Origin: Methylococcales bacterium
GTDB lineage: Bacteria > Pseudomonadota > Gammaproteobacteria > Methylococcales > Methylomonadaceae
Direction: 5' to 3'
Length of the DNA stretch: 64,000 bases
Assembly (NCBI GenBank): GCA_028707085.1
Contig: JAQTUW010000008.1
Span: forward strand, 24,192 to 88,191
The notes under the pieces are model-generated. The model did no database searches. It was not told the DNA's origin and saw only the letters and a list, made by a program, of their open reading frames with translations. Position numbers and translations under genes: made by a program. Positions 28,910 to 38,182 of the stretch are shown in pieces. How positions within the stretch are numbered: the first letter of the stretch is position 1; each line of letters begins with the position of its first letter.

Positions 28910-30274
28910 TTAACCATTGACCAGATAATGGGTGAAGATACTGGCGGCATAGCCCAATGCAATCACCGGCGTCCATTTCAGATGGCTGAAGAAGGTGTAT
29001 TTGTGATTGGATTGTCCCATCAGTGCCACGCCGGCGGCGGAGCCGACCGAAAACAGCGAGCCGCCGACACCGGCGGTCAGGGTGACCAGCAGCCATTGAT
29101 ACAGATCCATGTCCAGATTCATGTTCAATACGGCAAACATCACAGGGATGTTATCGACCACGGCTGAAATGATACCGACCAGAATGTTGGCGGTGGTAGC
29201 GCCCAAGCCGTCATACATGGCGGCGGACACCAGTTCCAGGTAGCCGATGTAGCCAAGGCCGCCCACTGCGAAAACCACGCCGAAGAAGAACAGCAGAGTA
29301 TCCCATTCCGCGCCTTTCACCTTTTCGAATACGTCGAAACGTTTGCCGGTATCCGTGTCTGGATATTTGACTTTAAGAAAATAGCCGTACAGCATCAGAA
29401 CTGACAGGCCCAGCATCATGCCCATGAAAGGCGGCAGATGCAGGAATTGCTTGAAGCTGACTGCGAAGATGATGGTCAGCAGGAACAACCCGCAAACCTG
29501 AATCGCGCCGGGTTTCAGTTGAACGGCGGCTTCGTTGGTGGCCAGCGGCTGTCCGGACGGGATGGCTTGCGACATGAAGAAAGCCGGTACCACAAAGTTG
29601 ACGACGGACGGAATGAACAGCTTGAAGAAGTCGAAAAACTCGGCGTAACCGGCTTGCCAGACCATCAGCGTAGTGATGTCGCCGAACGGGCAGAATGCGC
29701 CGCCGGCATTGGCGGCGATCACCAGATTGACGAAACCGATCGAAACGAATTTTTCGTTATCGGCGCCAACCGCCATCACCACGGCGCCGACCAGCAAGGC
29801 CGAAGTCAGGTTGTCGGCAATCGCGGACAGGAAGAAGGTAATGATGCCGGTAATCCAGAACAACTGTTTGTAACCGAACTGCTTTCTGATCAGCCAGGAG
29901 CGCAGGGCTTCAAAAACATTGCGTTCGGCCATGGAGTTGATATAGGTCATGGCCACCAGCAGGAACAGCATCAGTTCCGCATATTCTTTCAAATCATGCT
30001 CGAAAGCCTGATGCAGTTCGCCGCTAGGCACCCCTGCATTGCTGGCCAGCACCGCGACATGCGCCCAGATCACCGCGGCGGCGAAAATTACCGGTTTGGA
30101 TTTGCGCAGGTGGGTGAATTCCTCCGCCATGACAAAGCCATAGGCTATCAGGAAAATAAGAACGGTGTAGACGCCCCGCTCGGTTCCGGTCAGGCCCAGA
30201 TTTTTAAATTCTTCGGCCATGGCCATTTCCGGTATCAACAGCAGACCAGCCAAAATTAACAATAAGCGCAACAA
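28910..30274 (-). CDS. nhaD: Na+/H+ antiporter NhaD type
   Basis: A 454-residue ion transporter of the NhaD family with about 12-13 membrane segments and an N-terminal signal-like helix (LLLILAGLLLIPEMAMA). Family stretches include AIADNLTSALLVGAVVMAVG, NAGGAFCPFGDITTLMVW and VVDNIPVMFAVL, where buried polar residues bind Na+. It exchanges Na+ or Li+ for H+ at the inner membrane. The likely start is TTG at 30274: an AGGAGG Shine-Dalgarno lies 5 nt upstream, which favours it over internal ATGs. Confidence 0.93.
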   Translation of the reverse strand: MLRLLLILAGLLLIPEMAMAEEFKNLGLTGTERGVYTVLIFLIAYGFVMAEEFTHLRKSKPVIFAAAVIWAHVAVLASNAGVPSGELHQAFEHDLKEYAELMLFLLVAMTYINSMAERNVFEALRSWLIRKQFGYKQLFWITGIITFFLSAIADNLTSALLVGAVVMAVGADNEKFVSIGFVNLVIAANAGGAFCPFGDITTLMVWQAGYAEFFDFFKLFIPSVVNFVVPAFFMSQAIPSGQPLATNEAAVQLKPGAIQVCGLFLLTIIFAVSFKQFLHLPPFMGMMLGLSVLMLYGYFLKVKYPDTDTGKRFDVFEKVKGAEWDTLLFFFGVVFAVGGLGYIGYLELVSAAMYDGLGATTANILVGIISAVVDNIPVMFAVLNMNLDMDLYQWLLVTLTAGVGGSLFSVGSAAGVALMGQSNHKYTFFSHLKWTPVIALGYAASIFTHYLVNG

Positions 30275-30351
30275 GGCAACCTCCTTCCTAAATTATTTGT
30301 AAGTTATATGTTGTTATCAAAACGGGGTAAATCCAGTGCGCCATGTTATCA

Positions 30352-30375
30352 TTAGAAGACAATTTAGAAGACAAT
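30352..30375. repeat. Tandem 12-bp direct repeat
   Basis: TTAGAAGACAAT occurs twice head-to-tail in the divergent region between nhaD and cysI, about 75 bp before the cysI start. It may be a paired regulator site or a recent duplication. Confidence 0.6.
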
Positions 30376-30449
30376 TTTTGTCATTTAATCCCTATCCATA
30401 TATCATCGTCAGCCTTACCATTACGGCGTTCAGACAGCACCTTTAACTC

Positions 30450-32099
30450 ATGTATCAATACACCGACGACGACCAAACCCTGATTGAAGAAAGGGTTGCC
30501 CAATTCCGGGGGCAAACCCGGCGATTCCTGGATGGCGAGCTGGGGGGCGAGGAATTCAAGGCCTTGCGGCTAATGAACGGCCTGTACATCCAGACGCATG
30601 CGCCCATGTTGCGGGTAGCCGTTCCCTATGGATTGCTGTCGTCCCGGCAGTTGCGCAAGCTGGCGGAAGTCGCCCGTGAATACGATAAGGGCTATTGCCA
30701 TTTCACCACCCGCCAGAATGTCCAGTACAACTGGCCGGAGCTGGCGAGAGTTCCCGATTTGCTGGCCGAACTGGCCACCGTGCAGATGCACGCCATTCAG
30801 ACCAGCGGCAATTGCCTGAGAAATACCACCTCCGATCATCTGGCCGGCGTTTCCACCGACGAAATCGAAGATCCGCGCCCCTATTGCGAAATCATTCGGC
30901 AATGGACGACACTGCATCCGGAGTTTGCGTTTCTGCCGCGCAAATTCAAAATCGCGGTCAGCGGTTCCGAACGCGACCGCGCTGCCGTGCAATTGCATGA
31001 CATCGGCCTGTATCTGGTCAAAAACCATAGCGGGGAAACCGGATTCAGGGTGCTGGCCGGCGGCGGCCTGGGCAGAACGCCCATCATCGGTCAGACCGTC
31101 AAGCCTTTCCTGGAAATAAAATATCTGCTGTCCTATCTGGAAGCGATCCTCAGGGTTTACAACCTGCACGGCAGGCGCGACAACAAGTACAAGGCGCGTA
31201 TCAAGATTCTGGTCAAGGAGACCGGCCTGGAAAAATTTACCGCCATGGTCGAAGACGAATGGCTGCGCACTCGCGACGGCATGCTGCTCGACGATGAGCG
31301 CGTCGCCGCCATGAAAGCCCAGTTTACGCCGCCGGCCTATGATTTGCATGCCGCCGACGCGCCTCTTGCCGGGCTGGAGGACGCAGGCTTCGCAAGATGG
31401 TTTAAATATAATACCGTTGAGCATCGGGTCGCGGGTTACCGGGTGGTATTTCTGTCGCTGAAAGCCCCCGATTCACCGCCCGGCGACATCACTGCCGGGC
31501 AACTGGACGCCGTCGCCGATCTTGCCGACCAGTACAGTTTCGGCGAAATCCGCAGCAGCCATCGTCAGAATCTGGTCATGGCCGACGTTAGGCAGGCCGA
31601 TCTGTTTACGCTGTGGCGAAAGCTGGACGCCATCGGGCTGGCCACGGCCAATATCGGTCTGGCCACGGACATGATCTGCTGCCCCGGCCTGGATTTTTGC
31701 TCGCTGGCCAACGCCGGCTCCATCGGCGTCGCCAGAGAGATTAACGAAGCGCTGGACGACATCGATTATCTGCACGACATCGGCGACCTGAAAATCAACA
31801 TGTCCGGCTGCATGAACGGCTGCGCCCACCAGAGCGTCGGCCATATCGGCATCCTGGGTGTCGACAAGAACGGCGAAGAGTGGTATCAGTTGACCCTGGG
31901 CGGCTCATCGGACAACGAAGCGGCGCTCGGCGAAAGGCTGGGGCCGGCAGTGGCCAAAAACCGGATTACCCGAACCGTGACCGATATTCTGGCGGTTTAC
32001 CTGCAATTGCGGCTGGAAGATGAAACCTTTTTACAAACCGTCAACCGGATTGGCCTCGAACCTTTTAGAGAAAGAGTTTATGCAGATCATAAAAAATAA
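30450..32099 (+). CDS. cysI: Sulfite reductase hemoprotein (CysI; nitrite/sulfite reductase)
   Basis: A 549-residue siroheme/4Fe-4S reductase. It has the two-fold NIR_SIR ferredoxin-like and catalytic halves. Substrate-binding basic residues sit in FTTRQNVQYNW near residue 88. The cluster/siroheme cysteines are in CCPGLDFC (about 410-417) and SGCMNGC (about 453-458). With DUF934 it forms an assimilatory sulfite reduction pair, reducing sulfite to sulfide. A nitrite reductase role is less likely because DUF934 typically follows cysI. The next gene overlaps it by 20 bp. Confidence 0.92.
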   Translation: MYQYTDDDQTLIEERVAQFRGQTRRFLDGELGGEEFKALRLMNGLYIQTHAPMLRVAVPYGLLSSRQLRKLAEVAREYDKGYCHFTTRQNVQYNWPELARVPDLLAELATVQMHAIQTSGNCLRNTTSDHLAGVSTDEIEDPRPYCEIIRQWTTLHPEFAFLPRKFKIAVSGSERDRAAVQLHDIGLYLVKNHSGETGFRVLAGGGLGRTPIIGQTVKPFLEIKYLLSYLEAILRVYNLHGRRDNKYKARIKILVKETGLEKFTAMVEDEWLRTRDGMLLDDERVAAMKAQFTPPAYDLHAADAPLAGLEDAGFARWFKYNTVEHRVAGYRVVFLSLKAPDSPPGDITAGQLDAVADLADQYSFGEIRSSHRQNLVMADVRQADLFTLWRKLDAIGLATANIGLATDMICCPGLDFCSLANAGSIGVAREINEALDDIDYLHDIGDLKINMSGCMNGCAHQSVGHIGILGVDKNGEEWYQLTLGGSSDNEAALGERLGPAVAKNRITRTVTDILAVYLQLRLEDETFLQTVNRIGLEPFRERVYADHKK

Positions 32100-32538
32100 A
32101 CAGTTGCTTGCCGGCGACAACTGGTCTTTTGCCGCCGACGATAGCGAAATAGGCGACAGCGGCGACATCACGGTAAGCATCGAGCGCTGGAAAGCCGCGA
32201 AGCATGCGCTTTTGCAGCGGGCCGGAAAAACCGGCTTGCGCCTTCGGCCCGCCGACGATGTCGCCGTGCTGGACGGCGATCTGGACGGCGTCGAGCTGAT
32301 CGAGCTGGATTTTTCCGGTTTTGGCGATGGCCGGCCCTTCTCCCAGGCCCGCCTGCTGCGTAGTCGTCTGGCCTACCAGGGCGAAATCCGGGCTGTCGGC
32401 AATTATCTGCCGGATCAGGTGTATTATCTAATCCGTGTCGGCGTTAACGCCTTCCGGCTGGAAAACGAGGCGCAGATCCCGCTGGTGTTATCCTGCATGG
32501 ATGATTTCAGCGTCAATTATCAGGCATCCAGCATTTAA
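32080..32538 (+). CDS. DUF934 family protein
   Basis: A 152-residue DUF934 protein, found almost always directly after cysI and thought to serve sulfite reduction (possibly partner or assembly). The ATG at 32080 has AGAAAGAG upstream and overlaps cysI by 20 bp. Family landmarks are GVELIELDFSGFGDGRPFSQARLLR and IRAVGNYLPDQVYYLIRVG. No cofactor motif is evident. Its biochemical job is not established. Confidence 0.87.
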   Translation: MQIIKNKQLLAGDNWSFAADDSEIGDSGDITVSIERWKAAKHALLQRAGKTGLRLRPADDVAVLDGDLDGVELIELDFSGFGDGRPFSQARLLRSRLAYQGEIRAVGNYLPDQVYYLIRVGVNAFRLENEAQIPLVLSCMDDFSVNYQASSI

Positions 32539-32646
32539 TGTATGGTGAAGCGGGTTTGCAAATAAAGCCCCCCTCTCCGTGAAGGGTTTGCCGCGTTGGC
32601 TTCCGAAGTGGGTACATTACCGCACCGATCCCCAACGCCTTAGCTC

Positions 32647-32685
32647 CATTCGGCGCAATAGGCGATAGCCGTATTGCGCCGAATG
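32647..32685. repeat. REP-like hairpin, copy 2
   Basis: CATTCGGCGCAATA and TATTGCGCCGAATG are perfect 14-bp arms around a GGC-GATA-GCC core, a second copy of the motif at 15341-15371. It lies between the convergent DUF934 and pyrD genes, where it could also end transcription. Confidence 0.7.
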
Positions 32686-32732
32686 CCTAGGGTATCAAAA
32701 GGGTTTTCCATCCTAGGCAGAAAACCGGTTTT
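32685..32732. repeat. Nested palindromes beside REP-like element
   Basis: GCCTAGG (32685-32691) and CCTAGGC (32712-32718) are inverted 7-bp arms, and AAAACCGGTTTT (32721-32732) is a perfect 12-bp palindrome. With the preceding REP-like hairpin they fill most of the convergent gap. Confidence 0.5.
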
Positions 32733-32746
32733 GCTTCCAACAGTCA

Positions 32747-33760
32747 TTAAAACCCCTGCAAAATTTCCTCAATCAAAGTTGGGCCCTTATAGATTAAACC
32801 GCTATAAATCTGCACCAGACTGGCGCCGGCCCGGATTTTTTGCCGGGCGTCCTCTGCGCTGAAAATGCCGCCTGCGGCAATGATGGGCAGTTTTCCCTGC
32901 AACCGGCTCGCCAATTCCGCCACCACCCGCGTGGCGCTGTCTTTCAGCGGCGCGCCGCTCAGTCCGCCGCTTTCCGCGGCGTACGGGTGGCCGGCCACTT
33001 TATCGCGGGCCAGAGTAGTGTTGGTGGCGATTACCCCGTCCATTTCGAACGCCAGCAACAGTTCGGCGATATGGGCAATTTCTTCATCCTGCAAATCCGG
33101 CGCGATCTTGACGGCGATCGGGGTGTACTTGCCGTGTTCCGCCTGCAATTTTAGCTGTTCTTCCTTTAACGCTCCCAGCAACAGCCTGATTTCCTCGCCC
33201 TGCTGTAATTGCCTGAGGTTTTTGGTGTTCGGCGAAGAAATATTGATGGTGATATAGCTGGCGGCGCGGTAACTCTTGCGCAAGCCAATCAGATAATCCT
33301 CCCGGGCGTTCTCGATGGCGGTATCGGCGTTTTTGCCGATATTGATGCCGACTATGCCCGAAAACCGGCTGTTTTGCACCTGTTTCAGCAAATGATCGAC
33401 GCCCAGGTTATTGAAGCCCATGCGGTTGATGATGGCCTGATGCTCGGGCAGGCGGAACAGCCGCGGTTTTGGATTGCCGGGTTGCGGTCTGGGGGTGACG
33501 GTGCCTATTTCGATAAAGCCGAAACCCAGATCGGCCAAGGCGTCGATGTAATCGCCGTTTTTATCCAGACCTGCCGCCAGGCCCAGCGGATTCCTGAATT
33601 CCAGTCCCATGACCGTGCAAGGCTTGGTGACGGATTTTGCTCCGGCAAGGGATGATAAACCGGTCTGGTGGGCCAGCTTCAGCATTTTCAGGCTCAGGTC
33701 ATGCGCGGTTTCCGGATTCAGCGTAAACAGCAGGGGACGCAGCAGTCGATAAGTGTTCAT
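32747..33760 (-). CDS. pyrD: Dihydroorotate dehydrogenase (quinone), class 2
   Basis: A 337-residue FMN enzyme that oxidises dihydroorotate to orotate using quinone, at the inner membrane. The N-terminal helix [20 protein letters not shown] is the class 2 membrane-contact extension. [16 protein letters not shown] and [23 protein letters not shown] carry FMN/substrate contacts, and the catalytic Ser lies in [26 protein letters not shown] binds the FMN phosphate. Length is normal and nothing is missing. Confidence 0.97.
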   Translation of the reverse strand: MNTYRLLRPLLFTLNPETAHDLSLKMLKLAHQTGLSSLAGAKSVTKPCTVMGLEFRNPLGLAAGLDKNGDYIDALADLGFGFIEIGTVTPRPQPGNPKPRLFRLPEHQAIINRMGFNNLGVDHLLKQVQNSRFSGIVGINIGKNADTAIENAREDYLIGLRKSYRAASYITINISSPNTKNLRQLQQGEEIRLLLGALKEEQLKLQAEHGKYTPIAVKIAPDLQDEEIAHIAELLLAFEMDGVIATNTTLARDKVAGHPYAAESGGLSGAPLKDSATRVVAELASRLQGKLPIIAAGGIFSAEDARQKIRAGASLVQIYSGLIYKGPTLIEEILQGF

Positions 33761-33806
33761 GAAAACGGATCCTGATAAATTTGCGGTGCAAAAGACGAGT
33801 AATGGT

Positions 33807-34499
33807 TTACAACTCGCCAGCCAGAATTTTCTTCAAAAACGGGATGGTGAGTTTGTGCTGGGCCACCAGGGTGGCGCGATCGATTTTTTCCAGTAATAAC
33901 CACAATGCCGGTAAATCGCGGACATAATGGGTCAGTAAAAACTTTCCCACCGGCGGCGGAATGTCGAAACCCAGATAGTGCGCCTTATGGGCCAGCGCCT
34001 CGATCAACTGGTCGTCGCCCAGAGGCCGGATTTTAAGGCTCAGTCCCCAGCTCATGCGGGTTTTGAGATCCGGCAGCTCAAACTGCAGATATTTGGGCGG
34101 ACAATCGGCGGCCAGTAACAGGCGGTGATTATTTTGCCGGTGGCGATTGTAAAAATTAAACAGCGCCTGCTGCCATGGCGGATTTCCGGCCAGATGTTGC
34201 AGGTCGTCAAGACAGACCGGATCCATGTCTTCCAGGCCCTCCAGCATTTCCGGCGGCGGCGGATTCTGTGCGGGTAACGCCAGATAGAACGGGTTCTTGC
34301 CCAGGGTCTTGGCCTGTTGGCAACAGGCTTGCAGCAAATGGCTTTTGCCGCTGCCGGCTTCTCCCCAGATAAAAATTTGCTGCTCCGGACTGTCGTCGGC
34401 AAGCGCCTTTAAATGACCGATGATTTCGGCATTATTGCCGGCGAAATAGCTGTCAAAAGTCTGGTTGCCCTGAAACTCAAACTGAACAGGTACTTGCAT
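33807..34499 (-). CDS. hda: DnaA regulatory inactivator Hda
   Basis: A 230-residue AAA+ protein similar to DnaA domain III. With the sliding clamp it stimulates ATP hydrolysis by DnaA. The N-terminal [20 protein letters not shown] includes a QxxFxF-like clamp-binding stretch. Walker A is [15 protein letters not shown], Walker B region [11 protein letters not shown], and the sensor 2 region is near the C-terminus. ATG 34499 gives the normal length; an open extension to 34556 overlaps the DUF2069 gene. Order hda-DUF2069 is common in Gammaproteobacteria. Confidence 0.93.
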   Translation of the reverse strand: MQVPVQFEFQGNQTFDSYFAGNNAEIIGHLKALADDSPEQQIFIWGEAGSGKSHLLQACCQQAKTLGKNPFYLALPAQNPPPPEMLEGLEDMDPVCLDDLQHLAGNPPWQQALFNFYNRHRQNNHRLLLAADCPPKYLQFELPDLKTRMSWGLSLKIRPLGDDQLIEALAHKAHYLGFDIPPPVGKFLLTHYVRDLPALWLLLEKIDRATLVAQHKLTIPFLKKILAGEL

Positions 34500-34510
34500 G
34501 ATGGCGGTAT

Positions 34511-34855
34511 TCAGTTCTTTTCGGCCTTGTAAACATAAAAACCGGAGCCGAAGCAAAGTAAAAGGCTGAAGGCGACTTCCAGCAGGGCGTACGGCCGCTC
34601 TTCCCGGCTGACAAAAGCTTCGGCCACGCCGTGCGCAAAATAGGGCAGGCTTAAATAGCTCATCCAGGTGCAGCTTTTCAGGCTGCGGTTCAGAAAACCT
34701 TTGAACGGCAGCAATAAAGGTCCGACCGTCAGCATCAGCAGCAGGGCTTTGGGAAAGCCGCCGTTCGGAAATAATAGCGTATGCCAGGCCGATTGCAGAA
34801 AAAACAGCCCGAAAAAGCCGATCAAAGCGGCATGGTAATAATGATTGCGGTTCAT
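34511..34855 (-). CDS. DUF2069 membrane protein
   Basis: A 114-residue inner-membrane protein with four hydrophobic segments (about 10-27, 35-50, 62-80 and 90-108). It matches the DUF2069 family in size and in the conserved LPYFAHGVAEAF segment. It lies 11 bp upstream of hda, a conserved pairing in Gammaproteobacteria. The function is unknown. Confidence 0.85.
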   Translation of the reverse strand: MNRNHYYHAALIGFFGLFFLQSAWHTLLFPNGGFPKALLLMLTVGPLLLPFKGFLNRSLKSCTWMSYLSLPYFAHGVAEAFVSREERPYALLEVAFSLLLCFGSGFYVYKAEKN

Positions 34856-34984
34856 ATCCGGTTGTCGTCCTGGTCAGTAAGGTAGGTAGGGCATGCGCGG
34901 ATCAAATTCAGGATTTTTATTTCCCGGCCTCGGCCGCCCGGCGGGAAAGGATGCGGCGGCGACGGAATTTGCCGGGCAAGGCGT

Positions 34985-35857
34985 TTAACCGGCCATGAAA
35001 TTATCCGGCTCGGCTATCACCGGATTGCGCAGGCTGCCGATCCCCTCGATTTCGATTCGCACCGTCTGTCCGGGTTTCAGATAGCCGCGCGGTTTCATTT
35101 TTACGCCGACGCCGGCCGGTGTGCCGGTGGTAATCACGTCGCCCGGCTCCAGGGTCATGGCCTGACTTAGATAAGCGACCATTTCGTAACAATTGAAGAG
35201 CATGTCGCGGGTATTGGCGTTCTGGCGTAATTCGTCATCGACCCAGGTTTTCAGGCTCAGATGGTGCGGGTTCGGAATTTCGTCCGCCGTCACCAGCCAC
35301 GGGCCAAGCGGGCCGTGGGTGTCAAAAGATTTTCCCAGCGTCCAGGTCGGCGTCCGCTGTTGCCAGTCGCGCACTGTCACGTCATTGCAGATGGTAAAAC
35401 CGGCGATGACCCGTGGCGCGTTTTCCAGGCTGACGTTTTTACAGCGTTCGCCGACTATGAACGCCAGTTCCCCCTCGTAATCGACTTTTTCGGAGATTTT
35501 TGGGCAATGAATGGCTGCGCCGTCGCCGATGATGCAGCTATTTTGTTTGCTGAAAAAAGTCGGGTATTCCGGTTTTTCCCGTCCGGTTTCGCCTATATGG
35601 TCGGCGTAATTCAGACCCAGGCCCAAAAACTTGCCCGGCCGAAGCACGGGCGCCAATAATTTGATGTCGCTTAGCGGAACCCGCTGCCGGCCGGAATCGA
35701 TCAAATCCTGCATCGCTTTCAGTCCGGCGGTGCCTGACGACAAAAAAGCAATCATGTCGTCCGCGTCGGCTATATGGCCGGTCGCGAGTACGGCCTGAGC
35801 GTCGATTATCGCCCCAATATGCTGCTTTTGGTCATAAAAAAATGTAGCAAGTTTCAT
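34985..35857 (-). CDS. Fumarylacetoacetate hydrolase family protein
   Basis: A 290-residue FAH-fold enzyme. The metal site is visible as E-x-E-in YEGELAFIVG (about 148-157) and the downstream D of CNDVTVRDWQ. GKSFDTHGPLGPWL and TGTPAGVGVKMKPRGYLKPGQTV are family hallmarks. Relatives split or decarboxylate small diketo acids (ureidoglycolate lyase, 2-hydroxyhepta-2,4-diene-1,7-dioate isomerase, acylpyruvase). No pathway genes lie beside it, so the substrate is open. Confidence 0.9.
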   Translation of the reverse strand: MKLATFFYDQKQHIGAIIDAQAVLATGHIADADDMIAFLSSGTAGLKAMQDLIDSGRQRVPLSDIKLLAPVLRPGKFLGLGLNYADHIGETGREKPEYPTFFSKQNSCIIGDGAAIHCPKISEKVDYEGELAFIVGERCKNVSLENAPRVIAGFTICNDVTVRDWQQRTPTWTLGKSFDTHGPLGPWLVTADEIPNPHHLSLKTWVDDELRQNANTRDMLFNCYEMVAYLSQAMTLEPGDVITTGTPAGVGVKMKPRGYLKPGQTVRIEIEGIGSLRNPVIAEPDNFMAG

Positions 35858-36110
35858 ACGGGCTGAATTTTTGCAAAAAAATAAACCGATTATTGTACCG
35901 CAAAGTTGAAAAATAACGGTTAGTGTGTAAAAAATTTCTTGGTGAATTATGAAGCTTTGATGACGACGAGGCCCCGGTTTTCAAGGTCTTCAGCCCCATG
36001 AAAATTATACTTGACATGGTTGTTGAAATATGATTGGGTAAAGTTTTTGGTTGCCTTATGGTTTTTTGTGGGTTACCCTGAAATTTCATCAACCAGTACA
36101 TTTAACTAAT

Positions 36111-36120
36111 GAGGAGGTGA
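36111..36120 (+). promoter_or_regulatory. Near-perfect Shine-Dalgarno of RlpA-like gene
   Basis: GAGGAGGTGA complements the 16S rRNA tail almost fully. It lies 3 nt from the ATG at 36121 and 6 nt from the ATG at 36124 (from the end of GGAGG), favouring the second. Confidence 0.7.
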
Positions 36121-36123
36121 ATG

Positions 36124-36525
36124 ATGAGAAAAAACAGATGGTTAGCCAAAACTATGCTGACGATTTCCCTGGCATCTTTTTGCTCAATCGGTCTGGCTAA
36201 AAATACGAAACATGAATTTTCAGACGGCCAAACAGGCGTCGCTTCTTACTTCAATGACCGGTACCATGGTCAGCGAACGGCAAACGGCGAACGCTACGAT
36301 AAAAATGCTTTAACCGCAGCCCATGTTTCACTGCCATTCGGTACAGTGTTGCATGTAGTCAACCTACGAAACAACCGAAGCGTGGATGTCCGCATCAACT
36401 CACGGACGCATCATGCAAACCGGCGTCTGCTGGATTTATCCAGTCGAGCCGCCAAAGACCTTGGTTTTTATAAGGCAGGTCTTACCAAAGTCAAAGTAAC
36501 CATTCTACGCTTGGGCGAAGCTTAG
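36124..36525 (+). CDS. RlpA-like double-psi beta-barrel protein
   Basis: A 133-residue exported protein. A signal peptide (about 1-26, LTISLASFCSIGLA) leads to a RlpA-type DPBB domain: GVASYFNDRYHGQRTANGERYD, then ALTAAHVSLPFGTVLHVVNL. The catalytic His of RlpA lytic transglycosylases (AAH) is kept. The second motif, usually NDRGP with the catalytic Asp, reads NSRTH here, so the Asp is replaced by Ser. There is no SPOR domain. It may bind septal or denuded glycan without cleaving it, or use another residue. A near-perfect Shine-Dalgarno precedes it and its DNA is AT-richer than neighbours. ATG 36121 is the alternative start. Confidence 0.82.
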   Translation: MRKNRWLAKTMLTISLASFCSIGLAKNTKHEFSDGQTGVASYFNDRYHGQRTANGERYDKNALTAAHVSLPFGTVLHVVNLRNNRSVDVRINSRTHHANRRLLDLSSRAAKDLGFYKAGLTKVKVTILRLGEA

Positions 36526-36632
36526 AATCTTTTTAAAATCGTCGCCTGCCCGTTCGGGAATGAATGGGCGCGGCAGTTTTTAAACAGCTTCTTGGATAGC
36601 AAATCAAAACCGGATTATTTTAGGACATTACC

Positions 36633-37400
36633 GTGATCGACTGGAATACTACCTTTGCCGCGATTTGGCGTCAGCGTCAGCAATATTTGCGCCCGGTTGT
36701 TCAGTTCGACCCTATTGGTGTTGATCAACTGCTGGGCATAGACAAGCAAAAGCAGCAACTGGTCGCCAATACCGAAAGATTTTTAGACGGATTGCCCGCC
36801 AATAACGCCCTGTTATGGGGTGCGCGCGGCACCGGCAAGTCTTCGCTGGTCAAGGCCATGTTGAATGAATATCTGCATCGCGGCTTGCGGATTATCGAGA
36901 TAGACAAGCAGGATCTGCTGTATTTGCCGGAAATTGTTGACGAAATTAGGGATTTGCCGCAACGTTTCATCGTTTATTGCGACGATCTGTCCTTTGAAGC
37001 CGGAGACAATTTATACAAACCGCTTAAAAGCGTGCTGGAAGGCTCCATCGAATCGCCGCCGGAAAACGTGCTTTTTTATGCGACATCCAATCGCCGGCAT
37101 TTATTGCCGGAACTGATGCGGGATAATCTGGACACCCGTCTGGTAAACGGCGAAGTCCATTATTCGGACGCCATAGAAGAAATTATTTCGCTTTCGGATC
37201 GTTTTGGCCTGCGCCTGTCATTTTATCCGCAGGATACGGCAAGTTATCTTGAAATTGTCGATGCCTATTTTACGGATTACCAGGGCGATATGGATCAATT
37301 GCACCAGATGGCGCTGGCTTTCGCCCATCAGCATGCGGCCAAAAACGGCAGAACCGCCAATCAGTTTTATAAAGCTTTCGGCGGTTGTATTCCCAATTAG
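36633..37400 (+). CDS. DUF815 AAA ATPase
   Basis: A 255-residue P-loop ATPase of the DUF815 family. Walker A is WGARGTGKSSLVKA (about 68-81) and the Walker B region is RFIVYCDDLSFE (about 111-122). FYATSNRRHLLPELMRDN is the sensor 1/arginine region. The family is widespread, cytoplasmic and of unknown role; some members sit near cell-division or metabolism genes without a fixed partner. It is on its own here, 107 bp after the RlpA-like gene. Confidence 0.87.
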   Translation: MIDWNTTFAAIWRQRQQYLRPVVQFDPIGVDQLLGIDKQKQQLVANTERFLDGLPANNALLWGARGTGKSSLVKAMLNEYLHRGLRIIEIDKQDLLYLPEIVDEIRDLPQRFIVYCDDLSFEAGDNLYKPLKSVLEGSIESPPENVLFYATSNRRHLLPELMRDNLDTRLVNGEVHYSDAIEEIISLSDRFGLRLSFYPQDTASYLEIVDAYFTDYQGDMDQLHQMALAFAHQHAAKNGRTANQFYKAFGGCIPN

Positions 37401-37748
37401 AAGTCGGTAAATGGATCGTTCCGCTCCCGCCACGGGAACAGGAACTTTCCTGTGGAGTCATGCTCTATCATTCAAATAAAATTGCTTTCCAGGTGCGCGG
37501 GGAGTAAATTTTCAAGCACTTTTAGTCGTTCGCCAATTTTGTTTTGACGAAAAGGCTAATCTGCTGCCGGGGTATTTTGACAGAGGTTTAGGCCGCATGG
37601 ATGCCGACTCAAGCCAACATGGATGTATTCACGGCTTCCTCTGGCGGACTACTAGTCATATTCAGATGTTTGTCGTATATTTTTAATGACTATTCAGCAT
37701 ATTGCATCTGTGCTGCTACCGGCTTTATTAACTTTCATTTTAACGACC
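37401..37748. other. 348-bp gap, no gene recognised
   Basis: AT-rich DNA. The only clear structure is ACAGGAA-CT-TTCCTGT (about 37439-37454), inside a longer imperfect CCAC...GTGG pairing, a plausible terminator-type hairpin after the DUF815 gene but without a T-run. The promoter of the next gene is probably at the far end. Confidence 0.4.
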
Positions 37749-38054
37749 ATGACTTCCAATACGAACGAAAAGCAGGCGCTGGCGGAAATCTATTCGGCAC
37801 TGATAGGCACCGGCGACTCTGCCGCCGCCGATTTTCTGGACGCCAGCATTGATGAGTTAAAAGCGGGCATACTCGAGCACTTCAAACCAAAGCATATGGA
37901 GAATCTGTTCAAGGATGCGTTTATTCGTGGCGTAAACTATACGCTGTTTCAGCAAAAGCAAATGAATAGGCAGCTAACGGAAGAGGATTTGTTTGGCGTC
38001 AATGGACTGATCAGCAAACGCATCGATTGGGATGACGTGATGCTGGACTGGTAA
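37749..38054 (+). CDS. Hypothetical protein
   Basis: A 101-residue acidic, mostly helical protein not assigned to a family. It reads MTSNTNEKQALAEIYSALIG and ends RIDWDDVMLDW. The start at 37749 is preferred because sequence from there is polar and soluble. An in-frame ATG at 37686 would add 21 hydrophobic residues (a possible signal or membrane helix); neither has a good Shine-Dalgarno. It has no obvious operon partner. Confidence 0.6.
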   Translation: MTSNTNEKQALAEIYSALIGTGDSAAADFLDASIDELKAGILEHFKPKHMENLFKDAFIRGVNYTLFQQKQMNRQLTEEDLFGVNGLISKRIDWDDVMLDW

Positions 38055-38182
38055 ACGCGCTATTATTTCTAAAGTTGATTAATCGTCATCAGCGTCATTT
38101 CCTGCCTGGGAATATGGCTTGCTCCTGCCCTGTCGCCGGCCGGCGCTACAACGCCGGTATTTCCCGCTAAGGATACCGCCGA

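Noticed and set aside
29438..30259. 273-codon plus-strand frame opposite nhaD
   Set aside because: Composition (Gln/Gly/His-rich) is typical of the reverse complement of a membrane protein.
32747..33760. pyrD considered as class 1
   Set aside because: The N-terminal membrane helix and residues of the quinone class are present, so it is class 2.
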